Source of the DNA: Galbibacter kalidii
GTDB lineage: Bacteria; Bacteroidota; Bacteroidia; Flavobacteriales; Flavobacteriaceae
Length of the DNA: 64,000 nucleotides
Assembly: GCF_026241135.1 (NCBI RefSeq)
Contig: NZ_JAPFGA010000001.1
Location: 372,001 to 436,000 of the forward strand
Reading direction: 5' to 3'
Shown: in pieces, positions 20,711 to 30,244 of the stretch
Numbering within the stretch: position 1 is the stretch's first letter
Layout of the letters: each line of letters starts with the position of its first letter
The notes under the pieces: generated by a model
What the model saw: the letters and a program-made list of their open reading frames with translations, nothing else
Databases searched by the model: none
Told to the model about the DNA's origin: nothing
Translations under genes and position numbers: made by a program

Positions 20711-21712
20711 ATGGCAAGAAAAACTTTTTTTTGTGTAGATGCACATACCTGTGGCAATCCGGTGAGAGTAGTTACCGGTGGCGGACCTTTATTGCAGGGA
20801 GATACCATGAGCGAGAAACGCCAACATTTTTTAAAAGAATACGACTGGATTCGGAGAGGCCTGATGTTTGAGCCCCGGGGGCATGATATGATGAGTGGTA
20901 GCCTACTTTTCCCCCCGGCGGATGAGCAAAATGACGTAGGAATCTTGTTTATCGAAACCAGCGGGTGTTTGCCTATGTGTGGTCATGGCACTATCGGTAC
21001 GGTTACCGTCATGATCGAGGAAGGTTTAGTAACACCAAAAACACCTGGAAAATTACGTTTGGAAACCCCGGCAGGATTGGTGAATGTCACTTATCAGCAG
21101 GAGGGCAGAAAAGTGACTTCGGTAAAAATCACCAATGTGAAGTCTTATCTGGTATCAGAGGGGATTGAGGTTGAATGTCCTGTTTTGGGAACAATTTCCG
21201 TCGATGTTTCCTACGGAGGAAATTATTATGCCATTGTAGAAGTTCAGGAAAACTTCAAAGGACTCGAACATTATCAGGCAAGTCAATTGATAACTTGGAG
21301 TAGGACATTGCGTAAACAGATTAACGAAGGATATTCTTTTGTACACCCTGAAGATCCTACGATTAACGGATTAAGCCATATTTTATGGACAGGAGCTGTG
21401 CTTGATGAGAACAGCACTGCCAGAAATGCCATTTTTTATGGTGATAAGGCTTTAGATCGCTCCCCATGCGGGACAGGAACTTCTGCCCGGATGGCACAAT
21501 GGTACGCCAAAGGAAAACTTCGTAAAGGGGATCAATTTATAAATGAAAGCATTATAGGGAGCAGATTTATAGGAAGGATAGAGGAAGAGACAGAACTCGC
21601 CGGAAAAAAAGCTATAATCCCCAGTATAGAAGGATGGGCACAGGTTACCGGATATAATACTATTATTATTGATGATGATGATCCGTATGCCCATGGTTTT
21701 CAAGTGTTATAA
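20711..21712 (+). CDS. 4-hydroxyproline 2-epimerase (proline racemase family)
   Basis: Both catalytic Cys present: GCLPMCGHGTIGT and DRSPCGTGTSARMA; CVDAHTCGNPVRVVTGGGP N-terminus. Confidence 0.9.
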   Translation: MARKTFFCVDAHTCGNPVRVVTGGGPLLQGDTMSEKRQHFLKEYDWIRRGLMFEPRGHDMMSGSLLFPPADEQNDVGILFIETSGCLPMCGHGTIGTVTVMIEEGLVTPKTPGKLRLETPAGLVNVTYQQEGRKVTSVKITNVKSYLVSEGIEVECPVLGTISVDVSYGGNYYAIVEVQENFKGLEHYQASQLITWSRTLRKQINEGYSFVHPEDPTINGLSHILWTGAVLDENSTARNAIFYGDKALDRSPCGTGTSARMAQWYAKGKLRKGDQFINESIIGSRFIGRIEEETELAGKKAIIPSIEGWAQVTGYNTIIIDDDDPYAHGFQVL

Positions 21713-21727
21713 TTTAAAATAGAAACG

Positions 21728-22972
21728 TTGGGAAAGATTATTATTATAGGAGGCGGGATTTCTGGATTGTGTTCTGCCTATTACTTAGTTAAAGAGGGTC
21801 ATCAAGTGACTGTGATTGATCGGGGAGGTATTTCAGGAGGGACTTCCTTTATAAATGCGGGTTATATAACCCCCAGTCATTTTATGTCCATTGCGGCACC
21901 CGGAATGATCACCAAGGGCTTAAAGTGGATGTTTGACAGTACCAGTCCTCTTTATATCAAACCGCGTTTAGAAATTGATTTTATCAAATGGGCATGGTTG
22001 TTTAAAAAATCAGCTACTTCAAAACGAGTGGCAGCTTCCGTAGGTATTTTAAAAGAACTCAATTTAAAAAGCAGGGATTTATACGATCAAATGTTTGCCT
22101 CTTCAGATTTTGATTTTCATTATGAACGTAAAGGGTTGCTGATGGTCTACACAAGCCATAAGGGAGAGGAAGAAGAAAGGGCATTGGCAAATAGGGCGGT
22201 GAATGAAGGGTTGGAAGTTAAGTGCTTGAACAAAGAAGACCTAAAAATAACTCAACCGGGATTTTCTGATGATGTCCTGGGTGCTGTTCATTATGAATGT
22301 GACGGACATATTACCCCTGATCAATTCATGGTGAATTTAAAAAAGTGGTTAATAGAAAAAGGGGCTGATTTTCAATTACATCAGGAAGTGGTCGACGTGG
22401 TTGCTTCCGGAAATAAAATTACAGAGGTAAAAACGGATAAAGATAGTTATCTGTGTAGTGATGTGGTCTTAGCGGCCGGAAGTTGGACATTTTCGCTGGC
22501 AAAAAAACTAGGGATTTACATACCTATCCAAGGAGGGAAAGGATATAGCATGGATGTAAAAAGGGAAACCTATATTAGCTTGCCTGCTATTTTAACAGAA
22601 GCCAAAGTGGCTGTAACCCCAATGAATGGTTTTACCCGTTTTGCAGGAACCATGGAATTTTCCGGAAATAACAACTACATAAGAAAAGAGCGGGTGAATG
22701 CCATTGCAGATGCTGTACATAAATATTATAACAATTTGGAAATTAACCGGGAAGAAAGAAACTCTGCATTATCCGGACTTCGTCCCGTGTCTCCGGATGG
22801 TTTACCGTATATCGGAAAAACATCAAAATATAATAATTTAACCATTGCCTCGGGACATGCGATGATGGGATTCAGTCTCGGTCCGATAACGGGCAAATTG
22901 GTACAAGAGCTTATATCAGCTGAAAAACCATCTGTAAACCTAACTCCATTAGACCCCGAACGATTTAAATAG
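21728..22972 (+). CDS. FAD-dependent D-amino acid dehydrogenase/oxidase (DAO family), predicted D-hydroxyproline dehydrogenase; TTG start
   Basis: GKIIIIGGGISGLCSAYYLVKEGHQVTVIDRG Rossmann motif; SALSGLRPVSPDGLPYIGKTSKYNNLTIASGHAMMGFSLGP. Confidence 0.88.
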   Translation: MGKIIIIGGGISGLCSAYYLVKEGHQVTVIDRGGISGGTSFINAGYITPSHFMSIAAPGMITKGLKWMFDSTSPLYIKPRLEIDFIKWAWLFKKSATSKRVAASVGILKELNLKSRDLYDQMFASSDFDFHYERKGLLMVYTSHKGEEEERALANRAVNEGLEVKCLNKEDLKITQPGFSDDVLGAVHYECDGHITPDQFMVNLKKWLIEKGADFQLHQEVVDVVASGNKITEVKTDKDSYLCSDVVLAAGSWTFSLAKKLGIYIPIQGGKGYSMDVKRETYISLPAILTEAKVAVTPMNGFTRFAGTMEFSGNNNYIRKERVNAIADAVHKYYNNLEINREERNSALSGLRPVSPDGLPYIGKTSKYNNLTIASGHAMMGFSLGPITGKLVQELISAEKPSVNLTPLDPERFK

Positions 22973-23106
22973 TTGATATAAATTTGATTTATCAAATCTG
23001 CTAAACAGATTAAAAATCATATTAAAATCACACATTTTTATTTAAAAAACTCTGATACCTGTTAATAAAGTGTAAGTTTCGGCTAATATATATTCACAGA
23101 TACTTA

Positions 23107-25389
23107 ATGATAATTTATAGTTTTATGAATAATTATTTTAAGATGAAAAGTTTGCTTAAAATAGGTGTGTTTTTTACACTTTTTATATCTGGCTATTGTT
23201 CCATAGCTCAGGGAACTGTGACAGAATATAAGAAATCTGTAGCTGTCGACACCTTGTTTAAAAATAAAATTTACAATTCGCCGAAATATTTTAAATGGCA
23301 GGGTGATAGTTTGTGTTGGTATAAGAACAATACTGAAAAAGAAAGCGAGTATATGTTGATCTCAACGAGAGAAGGTACACAACAAAAAGCATTTGATCAC
23401 GAAAGATTAGCAGCATCCCTAAGTGAATTTTTAGAAAAAAAAGTAGAAGTTAATTCCATTGACATTAAAGAACTTAGGTTTAAGGATGGTGCTTTAACTT
23501 TTCATACCGATAGTTTGGAAATGGAATGTGATCTTGGGGATTATCAACTTAAAGTTATAAAACCACTCGAGAAGAAGAAAAGGAATAATAGAGGCTATTG
23601 GGGAAGTCGTTTTGACGAAACAAAAAAAGATACTGTTGCTTCACCTGATAGTTTGTATGTAGCCTTTATCAAAGATTACAACCTTTATGTGGCAAATACC
23701 AAAACCGATAAAGAGTTCCAGTTAAGTTATGATGGATCAAAAGGGAATTTTTATTCGGCATTTGTGAAATGGTCTCCGGACAGTAAAAAAATAATGGCCT
23801 ATAAAGTACGACCGGGGGAGAATCATAAAATCTATTTTGTACGATCGAGTCCTGACGATCAGTTACAGCCTGAGCTGGAATCACGGGATTATTTAAAACC
23901 TGGAGATCAATTACCTTTCAGAAGTCCACAATTGTTTGATGTAGAGTTAAAAAAACACATTGCTGTTGCCACCGATTTATTTGATCAACAATATCGAATT
24001 TCCAATTTTAAGTGGAAAAAGAATAGCAGTGCTTTTACTTTTGAATACAATAAGAGAGGACATCAGGTATACCGTATTTTATCAGTAGATGCCAGTACGG
24101 GCAGAGTTCGTATTGTTGTAAATGAAACCAGTTCAACTTTTATAGACTACAGCAGTAAAAAATTCAGATATGATACTAAAGATGATAAAGAAATAATCTG
24201 GGCTTCCGAACGTGATGGTTGGAATCATTTGTACTTATACGACGGGGAAACCGGAAAAGTGAAACAGCAAATCACCAAAGGCAATTGGCCGGTGAGAAAG
24301 GTGCTGGAAGTTGATGAAGAGAATAGTCATATATATTTTACAGCCAGCGGACTGGACAAAAAACAGGATCCTTATCTGTTACATTACTGTCGGATAGACT
24401 TTGACGGAAAGAATTTTGTAAGGTTTACCAAAGAAAATGGGAATCATAAGGTTACTTTTTCAGAAAATCATAAATACTATATTGATCAATATTCTAGGGT
24501 GGATGCGCCACCGATAACAGTCTTGAAAAATGCCGAAAACCAAAAAACTGTTATGACGCTTCAAGAAGCAGACATTGGTAGTTTGTTGACAACCGGTTGG
24601 AAAATGCCGGAAGTGTTTAACGCTAAGGGAAGGGATGGTGAAACCGATATCTGGGGGATCATAATACGCCCGACTACATTCGATCCAAAAAAGGACTATC
24701 CGATTATTGAGTATATCTATGCCGGACCTCATAGTTCATTTGTACCCAAGAGCTTTCAAAGTAACTATAGTGGAATGACCAGCCTTGCAGAGTTAGGGTT
24801 CATTGTTGTCCAGATCGATGGTATGGGAACATCGAATCGTTCGAAGGCATTCCACAATATATGTTGGAAAAATTTAAAGGATGCCGGTTTCCCGGATAGG
24901 AAATTATGGATAAAGGCGGCGGCCAAAAAATATCCCTATATGAATATTGATAAAGTTGGAATTCATGGAACATCCGCTGGGGGACAGAACGCAGGTGCAG
25001 CCGTGGTCTTTAATTCTGATTTTTATAAAGTGGCAGTTGCTTCTTGTGGATGTCATGATAACCGTATGGATAAAATCTGGTGGAATGAACAATGGATGGG
25101 ATATCCGGTTGGACCTCATTATGCAGCTTGCTCTAACACTGAGAATGCTGAAAAAATGAATGGTGAACTCTTGTTGATGGTAGGTGAAGTAGATGATAAT
25201 GTGGATCCTGCATCGACAATGCAATTTGCTGATGCTTTGATGAAGGCTAATAAAAATTTTGATTTGGTCGTCCTACCCGGAATGTCACATACATCCGGAG
25301 GTGAATTTGGAGATCGAAAACGCAAAGACTTTTTTGTGAAAAAGCTTCTAGAAGTCAATCCACCATTATGGAATAAAATTTATGAATAA
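23107..25389 (+). CDS. Secreted S9 family peptidase (DPP-IV-like prolyl peptidase)
   Basis: Signal peptide; N-terminal propeller (LYVAFIKDYNLYVANTKTDKEFQLSYDG) and C-terminal alpha/beta hydrolase, nucleophile GIHGTSAGGQNAGAA, VGEVDDNVDP, GMSHTSGG. Confidence 0.88.
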   Translation: MIIYSFMNNYFKMKSLLKIGVFFTLFISGYCSIAQGTVTEYKKSVAVDTLFKNKIYNSPKYFKWQGDSLCWYKNNTEKESEYMLISTREGTQQKAFDHERLAASLSEFLEKKVEVNSIDIKELRFKDGALTFHTDSLEMECDLGDYQLKVIKPLEKKKRNNRGYWGSRFDETKKDTVASPDSLYVAFIKDYNLYVANTKTDKEFQLSYDGSKGNFYSAFVKWSPDSKKIMAYKVRPGENHKIYFVRSSPDDQLQPELESRDYLKPGDQLPFRSPQLFDVELKKHIAVATDLFDQQYRISNFKWKKNSSAFTFEYNKRGHQVYRILSVDASTGRVRIVVNETSSTFIDYSSKKFRYDTKDDKEIIWASERDGWNHLYLYDGETGKVKQQITKGNWPVRKVLEVDEENSHIYFTASGLDKKQDPYLLHYCRIDFDGKNFVRFTKENGNHKVTFSENHKYYIDQYSRVDAPPITVLKNAENQKTVMTLQEADIGSLLTTGWKMPEVFNAKGRDGETDIWGIIIRPTTFDPKKDYPIIEYIYAGPHSSFVPKSFQSNYSGMTSLAELGFIVVQIDGMGTSNRSKAFHNICWKNLKDAGFPDRKLWIKAAAKKYPYMNIDKVGIHGTSAGGQNAGAAVVFNSDFYKVAVASCGCHDNRMDKIWWNEQWMGYPVGPHYAACSNTENAEKMNGELLLMVGEVDDNVDPASTMQFADALMKANKNFDLVVLPGMSHTSGGEFGDRKRKDFFVKKLLEVNPPLWNKIYE

Positions 25390-28300
25390 GAAAACTTTTA
25401 AACAGATGAAAAAATCAAATATGAGGGTGTATAAGTTATTCATTTGCATGTTTCTGTCTGTTACCGTTTGGGCAGGGGGTATAATGACGGTTCAGGCACA
25501 AGAAGGTGATCAGATATTGGACGGAATTGGAGAAACGGGGTTGATTGCACGCTATATGTTCGATGGAAATACTAAGGATTGGTCCCGAAACAACCTCCAC
25601 GCTATATTTCACGGGAAAAAGGCTACGTTTGTCAAAGACGTGCAGTTTGGTAAGGTACTTTCACTGCCCGGTGATAGTGAAACTTATGTCACCATCCCCG
25701 GTGGAGCGCTTGAAGGAGTGGAATCACTTAGCGTGGCGGGATGGATATACTTGCGTTCCAAGCAGCTCGGTCAGCGGTTTTTCGACTTTGGAAAGGATGC
25801 TAAAACGCATTTCTTTGCCGCACCGACCGGAACCAAATCCCAAGCAGGTTATCAGGCACTTATTGCAGCGGATTCTAATGGCGATCGTGGATCGGTTTCA
25901 TCAGCTGTAAATACTGAACAGTGGGTACATCTTGTTGTTGTCATTAATATTCCGGAGCAATCGTTAAGCACATATGTTAATGGTGAGCTAGTGGCCGAAA
26001 CTGAGGATATCGAACTGGACCTCAACGAAGTGTTTGGTGGTGGGCCGACGAAATCGAACCTTTTTTATATCGGAAAATCGATGTTGGTTGAAGATCCTTA
26101 CCTCAATGCCAAGCTACATGATTTCCGGATTTATCGCATTCCTTTAAGTACAAAACAAATTGACAGGATTTATCATAATAACAGGGGAGATGAAGAAGAT
26201 GAAGCGGAGATGGATGAAGTCGAAGACGATCTTCCACAGTTTGACTCAAGCAATCCTCAACTTTATACCGAATTCCTGAAAAATGTTCCTGATGTTGAAG
26301 TAGAAACAATAGTAGGTCATCTGCCGAGATTACCTCGCTATGTGAAGGGATATTATCGCAGGGGAATCGATGGGCCGAAAGTACGAGTACTTTGGCCTGC
26401 ACCAACAGATAACAGTGCAGTGCTCAAACCGGGTCGTTATACAGTGACCGGACAAATTGCGGGGACTGATTTTCAACCGAAGGCTACTGTGATGGTGAAT
26501 GCGTCCGAAGAACCGGTTACGCCCAATCGCAAACTGGAAGCCTTCAAACTGGATCAGGTTTCGTTAAGACCAGATTCTAATGGTTACAACACAAAATTCA
26601 TTGAGAACCGGGACAAGTTCATAAAAACCTTGGCCACAACTGATCCCGATTCTTTCCTCTACATGTTCCGCAATACTTTTGGACAGGAGCAGCCAGAAGG
26701 AGCACAGCCTTTAGGTGTTTGGGACAGTCAGGAGACTAAATTACGGGGACATGCGACAGGTCATTACATGACGGCAATAGCACAGGCATATGCCAGTACT
26801 GGTTATGATAAGTCACTCCGGGCTAATTTCAAGGACAAGATGGACTATATGGTTAATACCCTCTATGAATTATCACAGATGACTGGACGACCACGGGAAG
26901 CAGGAGGCGAATATGTATCTGATCCGACTAAGGTGCCACCCGGTTCCGCTAAATCAGGTTATGATTCTGATTTGAGTGAAGAGGGAATCCGTACTGATTA
27001 CTGGAAATGGGGCGAAGGATTCATCAGTGCATATCCGCCCGATCAGTTCATCATGTTAGAAAATGGAGCCTCGTATGGAGGGCAGAAGAGCCAGGTTTGG
27101 GCACCTTATTATACACTGCATAAGATTTTGGCTGGGTTGATGGATATTTACGAGATCAGCGACAATGAAAAGGCATTGGAGATCGCCAAGGGAATGAGCG
27201 ATTGGGTGTATGCACGTCTGAGTAAGTTGCCGACCAAAACCCTGATTAGCATGTGGAACAGCTACATAGCAGGTGAGTATGGGGGTATGAATGAAGCTAT
27301 GGCGCGTTTATATCGACTTACAAATGAGGCCCACTACTTGGAAATTGCGCAACTGTTTGATAATATCGAAGTTTTCTTCGGTGATGCAGCGCACACGCAT
27401 GGACTAGCGAAAAATGTGGATACATTCCGTGGTAAGCATGCTAACCAGCACGTACCACAGATCATGGGAGCACTCGAAACGTATCGAGGCTCTAACGATT
27501 CGGAATATTACCGGGTAGCCGATAACTTCTGGAACAAGGCGACACAAGATTATATGTACAGTATCGGAGGAGTAGCTGGGGCGCGTAATCCTACTAATGC
27601 AGAATGCTTTATCGGTCAGCCGGCAACACTCTATGAAAATGGTTTTGCATCCGGCGGACAGAATGAAACCTGTGCGACGTATAATATGCTCAAACTGACC
27701 AGAAACCTGTTCCTTTACGATCAACGGGCAGAGTTGATGGATTACTATGAGCGCGGACTATACAATCACATCTTGGCCTCTGTGGCCGAGGATAGTCCCG
27801 CCAACACCTATCATGTGCCGTTAAGGCCCGGTTCGATCAAACGTTTTGGAAACCCACATATGCGTGGCTTTACTTGCTGTAATGGAACAGCCATTGAGAG
27901 TAGTACGAAGCTGCAAAACTCCATTTATTTTAAAAGTACGGACAATAGCGCGCTTTATGTGAATCTTTATGTGCCCTCAACTTTGGAGTGGTCAGAAAGG
28001 GATATAACTATTGAACAGACAACCGCTTTTCCAAAAGAGGACAATACACGTTTGACCATTAAGGGAGGCGGGGAGTTTGATCTTAACGTTCGTGTGCCGC
28101 ACTGGGCAACCAAAGGGTTCATTGTGAAGATTAACGGAGAAGTTAAGGAGGTAGAAGCCCAACCGGGTAGTTATTTGACACTGAACAGAAAGTGGAAAGA
28201 TGGCGATATCGTAGAATTACGAATGCCATTCCAATTCCATCTGGATCCGGTAATGGATCAGCAAAACATCGCAAGTCTGTTCTACGGCCCGGTCTTGTTG

Positions 28301-28483
28301 GTAGCTCAGGAGCCTGAACCACGAAAGGACTGGCGTGAAGTAACGTTGGACGCTGAGGATATCAGCAAGTCGATAAAGGGCGACCCTAAGAAGATGAAGT
28401 TTACGATTGATGACGTGATTTTCAAACCTTTTTATGAAACTTATGATCGTCATTCGGTCTATCTGGATATTGTACTGGAATAG
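25382..28483 (+). CDS. LamG-like + Ig-like + GH127-type (DUF1680) beta-L-arabinofuranosidase
   Basis: N-terminal LamG (GLIARYMFDGNTKDWSRNNLHAIFHG), middle Ig-like linker, then DUF1680 core. Glu-x-Cys (NETC, 27662-27673) and Cys-Cys (TCCNGTAIES, CC at 27875-27880) match the Zn/nucleophile residues known in GH127. Overlaps the previous gene by 8 bp. Confidence 0.88.
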   Translation: MNKKTFKQMKKSNMRVYKLFICMFLSVTVWAGGIMTVQAQEGDQILDGIGETGLIARYMFDGNTKDWSRNNLHAIFHGKKATFVKDVQFGKVLSLPGDSETYVTIPGGALEGVESLSVAGWIYLRSKQLGQRFFDFGKDAKTHFFAAPTGTKSQAGYQALIAADSNGDRGSVSSAVNTEQWVHLVVVINIPEQSLSTYVNGELVAETEDIELDLNEVFGGGPTKSNLFYIGKSMLVEDPYLNAKLHDFRIYRIPLSTKQIDRIYHNNRGDEEDEAEMDEVEDDLPQFDSSNPQLYTEFLKNVPDVEVETIVGHLPRLPRYVKGYYRRGIDGPKVRVLWPAPTDNSAVLKPGRYTVTGQIAGTDFQPKATVMVNASEEPVTPNRKLEAFKLDQVSLRPDSNGYNTKFIENRDKFIKTLATTDPDSFLYMFRNTFGQEQPEGAQPLGVWDSQETKLRGHATGHYMTAIAQAYASTGYDKSLRANFKDKMDYMVNTLYELSQMTGRPREAGGEYVSDPTKVPPGSAKSGYDSDLSEEGIRTDYWKWGEGFISAYPPDQFIMLENGASYGGQKSQVWAPYYTLHKILAGLMDIYEISDNEKALEIAKGMSDWVYARLSKLPTKTLISMWNSYIAGEYGGMNEAMARLYRLTNEAHYLEIAQLFDNIEVFFGDAAHTHGLAKNVDTFRGKHANQHVPQIMGALETYRGSNDSEYYRVADNFWNKATQDYMYSIGGVAGARNPTNAECFIGQPATLYENGFASGGQNETCATYNMLKLTRNLFLYDQRAELMDYYERGLYNHILASVAEDSPANTYHVPLRPGSIKRFGNPHMRGFTCCNGTAIESSTKLQNSIYFKSTDNSALYVNLYVPSTLEWSERDITIEQTTAFPKEDNTRLTIKGGGEFDLNVRVPHWATKGFIVKINGEVKEVEAQPGSYLTLNRKWKDGDIVELRMPFQFHLDPVMDQQNIASLFYGPVLLVAQEPEPRKDWREVTLDAEDISKSIKGDPKKMKFTIDDVIFKPFYETYDRHSVYLDIVLE

Positions 28484-28532
28484 CCTTGATTATTGTACTT
28501 GACTGACTATCAAAAAATATATAAAAGAACAA

Positions 28533-30227
28533 ATGAAGAAAAAAGCATATACCTCTATTCTGGTCATGATGATTGCAATAACAGGATTTGCAAACGATAT
28601 GATCGATGTGGTCAATACATATCAGGCCGATAAGCGAACCTTGAAAGCTACCTATACGGTAGATGAATCTGAGGAATATTACAAAAGGTTTACTGCTTTT
28701 TTTAAACAATGGCGAAATTATATAAAAGACATTGACTTTAAAAACTTATCACTGCAAGAAAAAGCGGATTATATATTGCTTGAAAACCTGATTGAAAAAG
28801 AAGATTATCATTTGCAACTAAGTTACAAGGCTTATAAAGAGGTGGCTCATGTTACTGATTTTGCTGATAAATTATATGTGTTTGTTCAAGAACGCAGGCA
28901 TGGCAAACGGCCTGAATCAGCAAGTTTGGCCAAAACCTTCACGAAAGCTTCCGATACGATTGATAAAAAAATGGTAGCCTTAAAAGAAGCTGCTTTTGAG
29001 GATTGGATACAGGCCGATAAAGCCGCCGGAGTTGTAAAATCATTGCATAAAGCATTGAAAGAAGCTTATGATTTTTATTTCAGTTACGATCCGGAGTTTA
29101 CCTGGTGGATGGAACAGCCTTTCAAAGAGCTTTCAGAAAAACTTACAGCATATGGATCTTTTTTAAAAGAGAATTATGATGAAGGCAGTATTAAAGATGA
29201 TGGAAGCGGTATTATAGGAAAGCCGGTGGGGCGTGATGCAATATTAAAAGAACTGGCTTTTGAGATGATTCCTTATACTCCAGAAGAACTTATTGCCACG
29301 GCTGAGAAACAATTTGACTGGTGCAAGGCGGAAATGATAAAAGCATCAGAGGAGATGGGTTATGGCAATGACTGGAAAGCTGCCTTAGAGCATGTAAAAG
29401 AGACCTATGTACCGGTTGGGGAACAACCACAGGCTATTAAGGATCTGTTTGACCAATCAGTAGATTTTATTGAAGAAAGGGATATCATTACTATTCCGGA
29501 TCTGGCCAAAGAAACCTGGCGTATGATCATGATGACCCCAAAGCGACAGAAAATAAATCCTTTTTTTACCGGAGGTTGGGAAATCAGTATTTCATATCCC
29601 ACAATGGAAATGTCACAAGAAGACAAGCTCATGAGCATGCGTGGTAACAATCCTAATTTTTCCAGGGCAACGGTACAACACGAATTATTACCGGGCCATA
29701 ATTTGGAATTCTTTATGAATGCACGTCACAAATCCTATCGAAGACCCTTCGGAACCCCGTTTTGGATGGAAGGGTGGGCTTTGTATTGGGAGATTATCTT
29801 ATGGGATAAACAATTCCCCCAAACCCCTGAACAAAAAATGGGAATGCTTTTTTGGCGGATTCACCGTTGTGCTCGGATAATCTTCTCATTAAAATATCAG
29901 TTAGGGGAAATGACCCCGCAAGAGTGTATCGACATACTGGTCAATGAAGTTGGACATGAATATGCCAATGCCGAAGCGGAAGTAAGACGTTCTTTTGCTA
30001 CTACCTATACACCACCATTATATCAACTTGCTTATATGGTCGGCGGATTACAGTTTTATGCCTTACGCAAAGAATTATTGGAAAAAGGGTGGACAGAAAA
30101 ACAGTTTCACGATCGTGTGATGAAAGAAAACATGATGCCCGTCGAAATCCTTCGGGCTGTCTTGGAAGAGTTACCACTAAAAAAGAACTATTCCACAGAG
30201 TGGAAATTCTCAACAGACTTTAAATAG
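28533..30227 (+). CDS. DUF885 family protein, putative secreted metallopeptidase
   Basis: Signal-like N-terminus; QHELLPGHNLEFFM (HExxPGH at 29679-29699) and EGWALYWE motifs of DUF885. Confidence 0.85.
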   Translation: MKKKAYTSILVMMIAITGFANDMIDVVNTYQADKRTLKATYTVDESEEYYKRFTAFFKQWRNYIKDIDFKNLSLQEKADYILLENLIEKEDYHLQLSYKAYKEVAHVTDFADKLYVFVQERRHGKRPESASLAKTFTKASDTIDKKMVALKEAAFEDWIQADKAAGVVKSLHKALKEAYDFYFSYDPEFTWWMEQPFKELSEKLTAYGSFLKENYDEGSIKDDGSGIIGKPVGRDAILKELAFEMIPYTPEELIATAEKQFDWCKAEMIKASEEMGYGNDWKAALEHVKETYVPVGEQPQAIKDLFDQSVDFIEERDIITIPDLAKETWRMIMMTPKRQKINPFFTGGWEISISYPTMEMSQEDKLMSMRGNNPNFSRATVQHELLPGHNLEFFMNARHKSYRRPFGTPFWMEGWALYWEIILWDKQFPQTPEQKMGMLFWRIHRCARIIFSLKYQLGEMTPQECIDILVNEVGHEYANAEAEVRRSFATTYTPPLYQLAYMVGGLQFYALRKELLEKGWTEKQFHDRVMKENMMPVEILRAVLEELPLKKNYSTEWKFSTDFK

Positions 30228-30244
30228 AAATCAGTAATCCAAAC

